This document shows, in pieces, positions 49,401-58,400 of a stretch of 64,000 nucleotides of DNA; the first letter of the stretch is position 1; the number at the start of each line of letters is the position of its first letter. Source of the DNA: Clytia hemisphaerica (taxonomy: Eukaryota; Cnidaria; Hydrozoa; Leptothecata; Clytiidae); contig CACVBU010000262.1 in NCBI GenBank assembly GCA_902728285.1, forward strand, positions 336,822 through 400,821, written 5' to 3'. Position numbers and translations under genes: made by a program. The notes beneath the pieces were generated by a model that saw only the letters and a program-made list of their open reading frames with translations, did no database searches and was not told the DNA's origin.

Positions 49401-52400
49401 ATAGCGTCCTTTGATTCGTGGACGTTTGGAATAACATACTTTTCGGAAAACATTTCCAACTACAACGCCACTAAGGTTGAAAATAATTTCTCTGTCCTTT
49501 TGATCGAAATTTATCTTTTTATCTTCAAAAGTTATGTCGTCATCCACAATTTCTGAGTTGGCAAGGTACGACAAAACACCATTTGCCAACTCAAACATAA
49601 GTAGAGTGTTACCTGTGTCGTCCAGAAAGTCATAAATGACACAGGTTTCAAAATGTTCTATAAAGTTTGGGTAAAATTTTTCTGTATCTCCTTTGAACTT
49701 TTTAACAACATTGTTTAGGACATTATCATATAGTGATCTCGTGGATATGTATGTTATTTTATCATACTGAGTCTCAAATTGTTTTCGTGTTGTTTCTGGA
49801 TAGCATTTATCTATAGCCAGTCTTCGGAATATACCCCTGACGATCTTTATGAAAGAAGTGTCAGGTAGTAATTCACTTGGTGCAGAAAGTTGTTGAGCTG
49901 GTGGTTTCTGTTGCTTTTGTTTTGATGATGATGGTTTTGTTGATGCTGCTGGTTCAGTAGTCTGAGACGTCTCAGAATGCTGGTTCGTCATGTGCCTCTT
50001 CAAGCCACGTTGAGAGACACAAACCTTGCCACAGTGAAGACATTTTACTTTGTTGGTCTCAGGTGGTGTTTCTGGTACCTCAAAGTTAAGGAGAATAGCA
50101 TTCATTTCTTCATCGTCGAAGAAATTGTAGTCATCAGTGGCATCAGTACCTATGTCAGCACCTTCACTTTCCGCCATTTTGAAAATTCTATGCACCCTCT
50201 GTACGGCCGTCTATTTTGATAGAGTTAAAAACATACGGGCCGTCCTTCCAGACTAACTCTTTATTATGACTATGCTTTGGATAAACAGAAATTACGAACG
50301 AAAGAAATTTCCGCAGATGTGTTATGGCAAGAACAATTATCAATGATGGTCTACAGTGTACAGTATGATAAGGTTAGACAAATATTCTATCATTTCGTAG
50401 TGAATATAATGTAACAGGGTTCAAAGTCGGTGAAAGGAATCCTCGTTGCTCTATAACTGCTGTCTAACCGGTTCGTTCATCATCGGCGGGTTCATCCTCT
50501 TACTTCATTTTAATTGGGACTATACAATAAGAGCAAAGAACACTTTTGAGTTTGTTGGAATAAATTGTTGTGAAAATTTGAAGGGCTAAGCGGAATTTAA
50601 ACAATTATTAGAATGGACTTCAAAAACTTTTCTCACTTTTTTTCTTTATAGCTTCGTATCAAGATCAAAGGCAAGCGTCGTTTTGGCCCCAACTACACTG
50701 TGGTAGAATATATTTTACCCTTGATCAGGCTCAATCTCGAACAAGACAATGAACAGTAAGCAAAACAACAAACATTCTTCTTTTGGATCACAGTTTTGAG
50801 TATTTCAGTGTTAGGTTTGATTTTTAATGCGAGAGTTGACCTCCTGCTTATGGGATGGAGTGCCCTAACCTGCATTTGTCTGACCAGGAAAACATCGTAA
50901 TAATAGCCCTCCGCCACTTATCGGAATAATTCGGGAGACGTTGCCCCCAGAAGACGTACACCGTCCACTGCTCATAACATATCGAACGTAGCGTGATCGG
51001 AATTAAACTTCCAAGTTTTCCAGGCAGGACGGATAAGATAATACAAGCAGCCTTAACTGATATCTGCAGAAATTTCAAACTAAATACTTTACTACTACGA
51101 TTACCTTTACCAGCAGGGAAGCGACCTAACAGCTACGTCGGATTTATGTCGCAAATAAGTCGGTCGGCGACCAACATTCAGATCATATTCAGACATTACG
51201 ATTCCGTTTCACTCAGAAACGAAATGAAGTCATTCTATTGGTTAAGTTTTACGTCACTTCTAACCAATAAAATGGCTTATATTTCCGTTTCAGAGCAAAA
51301 CGGGACCGTCAAGTGTGAACATGGTCTCAAACAACGTGAATTCAACAAAAATACAACGTTTTACGACCGTGATATAAACATAAACCTGGAAGTTAATGAA
51401 TGAAATGTTGTTCATCTCAAGCAGATCTAGATGAACTTTAGATTTTCAAAAAATTACTTTCTCGACCCATTCACAATTTGTTTGTTTTTCTTTATTTCAG
51501 AATTAAGAAACGCCACTTTAAAGTATTGTAAGTTCTATTAAACTTAAATTCAACTTTAAATTAAAACATCACATTTAACCACTTAAACTGCACAGTACGG
51601 TAAAGTTAAACGGTAATAATTAATTATTAAACCACATAAACCAAACGAGCCTAAAATAATACGATTTTAAATGTTACAATAAACTTGTTAGGTAAAATGA
51701 TATCAGAAGAAATTAGATTTTTGGTAGATTGGAGTTTTTATTTATCGTACAGGGCTTGAAATAATGGTCCGACTCAAATTACTTCTTATCCGGCCCAAAA
51801 ATCATAATATCATAAGAAAGATCGGATATTTTGTCCGACCCTCTTGAATCGCTATTTAATTTAAGCCATGGTTGTACGTACAATTCATCATGTATTTCTT
51901 CATCCTTTTCCAGGCAAATGGAACTACAAGATGACAATATCGAGGGGTCATTACTTCAAGTGCAATTAAACTACAGTTCGTTACCCGTCATTGATGCATC
52001 CAGTGAACACGACCAAGAAGCTTTCCAAACAAACTTCGTTGATAAATATTACGATGAACCACCCACCGATGGTAAAGAAATCTTTTCCAGATAATACTCG
52101 GTTCTACTACTGTTTTCCAGACTCTCCCTACACTAATCCTAATCGATATCCAATCGATTGATTGGAGTCAACCGATGGATAACCGGTCAATCGATAGCCA
52201 GTAGAATTTCCCTTTAAATCCTGATTATCGATTTTCTATCGATTATCGGAATCAATCGATATATAATCCCTCAGTTGGTTATCGATTGGTTATCGATTGA
52301 AAAAAGTCATCGATTGCATGGAGTGGGAGAGTCTGGTGTTGCGTTTTTACTACCCGAAGAATCAAGTTTGACTGATACTGAACGTTTCATAAGTTTCACT

Positions 52401-55400
52401 TTCTTCACTTCAAGGTTTTACCGTCACACTGATACAGGAGTGTTATAAAGTCTTTTACCCTGTAAAGCTAAGGCTAAGCTATTTTTTTCCAGGTGGCATT
52501 ACAGGCGCATAAAATTGTTGCAGTCTCCCCCCCCCCAGTGAAAAAAAATGAGAAATGAAAGGAACATTTGAATGTCCAACGATAGTTGATTGCATCGTAG
52601 CCGTCTGGAAGAAACATCAGTGAAGCCATAGTTATAAGATGTATATAGTGAAAGAAACGCCAACTTTTCTGTCTTCATTTCAGTGACTGGTGTATTGTTC
52701 GTGTGTATCCACAACGGAACGAATTTGATTCCAATGGACAGCAGTGGAACATCTGACCCTTATGTCATGATATTCGCTAATAAAGAATTGGTAGGTTTGA
52801 CTGGTTGAAATAGCTAGGAATTGTTAAAAATTCTGATCATTTGAAATAACATTTTTTTGAAGACCTGGTAGTATCACTCGGTGCTTGTCATCAGAAATTT
52901 CTGTAAGATATACTTACCATTTATTGTTTTTGTTAGGCATGGGATAGCTCCATATATTTTTCACCAACTTTTCATTTTCATTTTCAGGTACAAATGGGTC
53001 ACGTAGTCGAGGAAACATTAAACCCACAGTGGGATACAAAAGTGGAATTTTTCACCATGGATTATACACAGGTATGTTTCCTCCATTTTCTTGTTACTTA
53101 TTGGTTCTTTATTTTTTTTAATTTCGCTTAGCGAAAGTATTACGATAGCCTTTCTGCGGCGGCGGGGGAGAATTTTTTTGGGGCGAAGATTATGGCGTTG
53201 GCGTTTGACCCGGGCGTTCTCTGGTTAGTTGGTTCGGTATACTATGGAGATAATCATAAGTCGCGTTTTTTTTGCTCGAATATTAATTCCACAAATTTAA
53301 GCATATAACTGTTTGTTTTTTTATTTATTTTCTTATAAGCATATACTTTATAAGAATCAAATCAATAACTCTTGATAGAAGGTGATATACCTTTCGGTAA
53401 TTAGTCCTTACTAAGTTAACAAAGGATGGCGAACAATATGAGCATATTTATTTTTCTTATAAACATATACTTTATAAGAATCAACTCAATAACTCTTGAT
53501 AGACGGTGATATACCTTTCGGTAATTAGTTCTTACAAAGTAAACAAGGAACAGCAAACAATATGAGCATATTTATTTTTCTTATAAGCATATACTTTATA
53601 AGAATCAACTCAATAACTCATGATAGACGGTGATATATCTTTCGGTAATTACTTATTACAAAGTAAACAAAGGATGGCGAACAATATGAGCATATTTATT
53701 TTTCTTATAAGCATATACTTTATAAGAATCAACTCAATAACTCATGATAGACGGTGATATATCTTTCGGTAATTACTTATTACAAAGTAAACAAAGGATG
53801 GCGAACAATATGAGCATATTTATTTTTCTTATAAGCATATACTTTATAAGAATCAACTCAATAACTCTTGATAGACGGTGATATACCTTTCGGTAATTAG
53901 TTCTTACAAAGTAAACAAGGGATGTCGAAAAATATGAGCATATTTATTTTTCTTATAAGCATATACTTTATAAGAATCAACTCAATAACTCTTGATAGAC
54001 GGTGATATACCTTTCGGTAATTAGTTCTTACAAAGTAAACAAGGGATGGCGAAAAATATGAGCATATTTATTTTTCTTATAAGCATATACTTTATAAGAA
54101 TCAACTCAATAACTCATGATAGACGGTGATATATCTTTCGGTAATTACTTATTACAAAGTAAACAAAGGATGGCGAACAATATGAGCATATTTATTTTTC
54201 TTATAAGCATATACTTTATAAGAATCAACTCAATAACTCTTGATAGACGGTGATGATATACCTTTCGGTAATTAGTTCTTACAAGTAAAAACAGGGACAG
54301 CAAACAATATGAGCATATTTATTTTTCTTATAAGCATATACTTTATAAGAATCAACTCAATAACTCATGATAGACGGTGATATATCTTTCGGTAATTAGT
54401 TCTTACAAAGTAAACAAGGGATGGCGAACAATATGAGCATATTTATTTTTCTTATAAGCATATACTTTATAAGAATCAACTCAATAACTCATGATAGACG
54501 GTGATATATCTTTCGGTAATTAGTTCTTACAAAGTAAACAAGGGATGGCGAACAATATGAGCATATTTATTTTCTTATAGCATATACTTTATAAGAATCA
54601 ACTCAATAACTCATGATAACGGGTGATATCTTTCGGTAATTAGTTCTTACAAAGTAAACAAGGGATGGCGAACAATATGAGCATATTTATTTTTCTTATA
54701 AGCATATACTTTATAGAATGAACTCAATAACTCTTGATTGACGGTGACATACCTTTCGGTAATTAGTTTTTACTAAGTAAACAAGGGACGGCGCACAATG
54801 TGAGCATATTTATTTTTTATAAGCATATACTTTGTAAGAGTTCTTAAAAATTAAACAGCAATTGTTCTTAAATTGGTCTTATTTTTTTAGTGATTTTAAG
54901 TCTCCTTGTTCTTGTAAAATTGTTTCATCAAGGCTCGATGTAAAGTAGATTTCAGATTAGTTTTAATCTCTACTTCTTCTTTTTCCCATGCAGTTTAAAT
55001 TCTAGGCGAAATTTTCGACTTCAAGTCGTCTTGTTAATATTTTTATCATATTTTTCATTAATTGAATCTACTTATTCTTGTTTGTGAGAGGCCTGAATTG
55101 AAGACGTTAGGATTGTTTGTGAGAGGCCTGAATTGAAGACGTTAGGATTGTGATACTAAATAAACCTAAACCTTTAAACCTGCAAAATTGAACAATTTTT
55201 CCCCCTACTTTTAGACGACACTCTCGTTCGTGGTGATGGATAGAAATCCGATGGTTTTACCGAACGTTCTCCTGGCCGATGACAATGACGATTTCATGGG
55301 ATCTTGTAACATGAAACTTACAAAGGTATCTGATCACTGACCTTCTTGCTTGTGTATAGCTCTCTATTCTTGCTCTGAAACTGATCCTTTTGTAAAACCA

Positions 55401-58400
55401 CTCCACTCATGATACAATGCTTCTTTTGTTTTGTCTCCAACTGAAATCCACTCCTCGTAGAAACATTCGCCGAATCCTTCATTGAAAAATTTCTCATCTT
55501 AAGTTAATGAAGCTCAACCTTGAATTTGGCGAAAATATGTTTTTCTCTTTACAGGACGATTACTGTGTGTTCAAGAAAGAGACAGAATTAATGTTGAAAT
55601 TCTCTGGTGATCCGAAGAGACGCACACAGGACACGGTCAAGAAAGTCGGAAAATTGTCTGTCTCTGTCATTTTCAGACCGGTCTCTTTCATTAAAAACTC
55701 AAGTATGTTGCTACAATACGATTTTGGTCATGGTTTTTTTAGGGTTTTTTTTATATTTTGATGCCTTGTCAATTTCTTAAAAATTTCAAATGAAAGTTGT
55801 AATTCTTTTTCAACATATTGTCGTATAGATAGTCAGTCCATTAGATGATTTTTTGAAACAATCAGTGTAGTTTGGGATGTTATCAACAAAAGTTCTTACC
55901 TGTTTGTATGTCTGCTCTCTTTCAGTTAAAGCGACAGTGAACGAAGGCTTACCAGAAGGAGAACCTCTACACCAGGTAATGTCATAAAAAAGAGACTGGA
56001 ACTTTTTATTGTTAAAAAATTGTTATGTTATGGTATGATTATCTGATGAGCCTGTAAAGTGGGCAAAACGGGTGAAAAGGGAACATTAATTTGTTTTCAA
56101 CTTTTTTATTTATCACCATAGAGACGTACTAAAGTTGATGCTGTAACTATGGAAGCCATTTTGTGTCAAGGTGAGTCCAAAGTCTGTTGAAAGTTTCAAT
56201 GCATTTGAATTAAAAAGACCCAGTCTTTCCACTCAATTTCTAATAAAAGACCTATTGTTTCTGGTAGCTTCACTGTAACACTGTCTTTTCGTGACATTCT
56301 GTTTTGACCTGGACTTTTGATTTGAAATCCAAATATTTCTTTCCATCTTATAGAAAGAGGAGGGCTAACGGTTTCAATATTGCGAGCAAGAAATTTGATG
56401 GCATTGGATTTGAATGGTAAAATTGCTCTACGTCTCTCTTGAATATCGCCAATATATTTTTCAGGCATCTGTAATAATAAAAGAATTTGGCGTCTAATCT
56501 ACTAATGTTTAATTTCCTAAAGAATTCTGGGAGAAATCTTTCGTGTTGGCTACGTCATATCTTCCTTTGTTTCAAGCATTAAACCCCTTCTCTTCAGGAT
56601 AAGTCCGAAAAGCCTGGCTGCCTGTCTATTATGTAGACTAAGTTTAGCAACATTTTCCGAACCATCAAAAATCAGTACTTATACTTTTTCACACTTTCAG
56701 GGAGAAGCGATCCGTTTGTTATCGTTCGTGTTGGAACAAGCAAACAAGAGAAATACAAAACAAAAGTCGTCTACCGTACGCTTAACCCTGTATGGAATGA
56801 ACAGGTTACTCTGGCCATGCCTCAAAAACATGAGCGTGTTTCTATTGAGGTAAAGTGTAACATTCTATAGACATTCTATTTTACCATTTCTCGGAAAATA
56901 GTGTGCTTAGGTAAAAAGAAAAGAGTTACAAGAAATCCTTACGTATACAATTGACTCGGTTGGTTCGAATGTCTACTTCTTTCGTCCGTTTTCGGAAGGT
57001 GTGCCAGAAGTTGTAGACGTGAAGTAACTACAGGTTAAAGTTATGTAAATTGGGAAGTTTTTACTGTCAAAGTTTAAGCATCATAGCCAATAACTTTATC
57101 TTATTTTCCATCGTTTTGAAGGTTTGGGATAAGGACCCATTTACACAGGAGAGATTAGGAAGTGTTCACTTCAACCATGATGATTTGCTTCACCTTGGTT
57201 CCAACGAGAACGAAAAACATTGGTTCGATTTGGACAAAGCTAAATCAGGAGAAATTCAACTGCAATTCGGTGTCACTATGCCTGAGGTGAGTTTGTGTTC
57301 TTTTTCCTTTCGTTTTTGATTGAATTTTCCCAACGGTGATTAGGTAGACTCTTTAGGTAGAGTCGTCCTCCGGTGAGGACGCAAAAGTTTGAAAAAATCA
57401 ATGCTGTGTAAGTCTGATGTTATACCGCATTTACCACAATAAAATAGTGTAGGATAGATTGAATTGGCAATATTGATATTTTTTTTTGTAATTTTGTCCA
57501 ATATAAGTTAGTCTCTCAAATTAACACTTTCGCGGATTTTCAGATTTGCCATGGATGTGTCGTTTATCACAAAACTCTAAACTACTCAATCATTACTTTT
57601 CAGAAGGACAAACTGGATGGAATCTCAGAGGAGAATGAAAACATTCAATCTTATTCTTATGGCAGTGATAATAGTGAAGAAGGTATGTGTTGTTTCGAAA
57701 TTATTTCTCATCCTCTTGCTTTCAAAGGTCTAACCATTAAACTATTTCAATAGAAATTATGACATTTAATCACGGGTGGTGTGGACATTAAAACATTGAA
57801 TTCAGCGAAGATTTAACCGAAGCTCTTCTTTCGTTTCCAGACTTCTTGATACTTGAGCAGAAAAACAAAGCTCCCAAAGAAGGGAAAGAAAACGAAGTGA
57901 ACGGCGACACGTTGCGACGACAATCAACCGACCACAACAAGTCAAAAGATCGGCATACTAGCTCTAGTTCTGATGGAAAAGATTCGAAGAAAGAAATTTC
58001 TTTCACCAAATCACTAGAGATGTCGACAGAGTCGAGTAATGGAAATGGACATATTGATCCTGGTGAGTTGGCCCGATACCATTATCAACATTTTTCATTA
58101 GAGCTTCAAAGATACGGAAATGATACAAATAAACACATTTTAGATTCTATCTGTATGTAAACCAATAGCTTTAAAAATCTCATTGTTTGGCTCTGGGGTC
58201 AAAGTCCAAATTACCTCCTTCGCCAATCAAACTGTTCTATTTTTATGATTGTGATATTTTGTTTTCTTTTTTATTTAAATTCCTTGTTTCTACAAATCGT
58301 GATTTTCTTTTCATTCTTTAGAAAACGGTTTCATCGATTTTTCGGGAGAACCTTCAAAATATTACGGACTTCACGGAACCATCCTTGAACTGATCAGTCT

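Larger units (their letters stand above)
43953..50274. mobile_element. 6.3-kb P-element-like transposon inserted in a coding exon
   Basis: Perfect 42-bp terminal inverted repeats (43953-43994 and 50233-50274) begin CATAGTCATAATAAAGAGTT and end GGACGGCCCGTAT. The CA.....ATAA start recalls Drosophila P-element termini. It is flanked by CTTTGGA on both sides. Contents: a THAP-type P transposase in three frames on + (44156-46823), a C2H2 zinc-finger gene on - (49080-50195) and a 2.2-kb non-coding centre with three tRNA-like tandem units. A short palindrome GGCCCGTATCGGGCC follows the left repeat. The exon interrupted is exon 8 of the extended-synaptotagmin-like gene. Confidence 0.93.

Noticed and set aside
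53321-54840. CRISPR-like array
   Set aside because: The whole 124-bp unit is repeated with no unique spacers, in an intron of an animal gene; it is a minisatellite.
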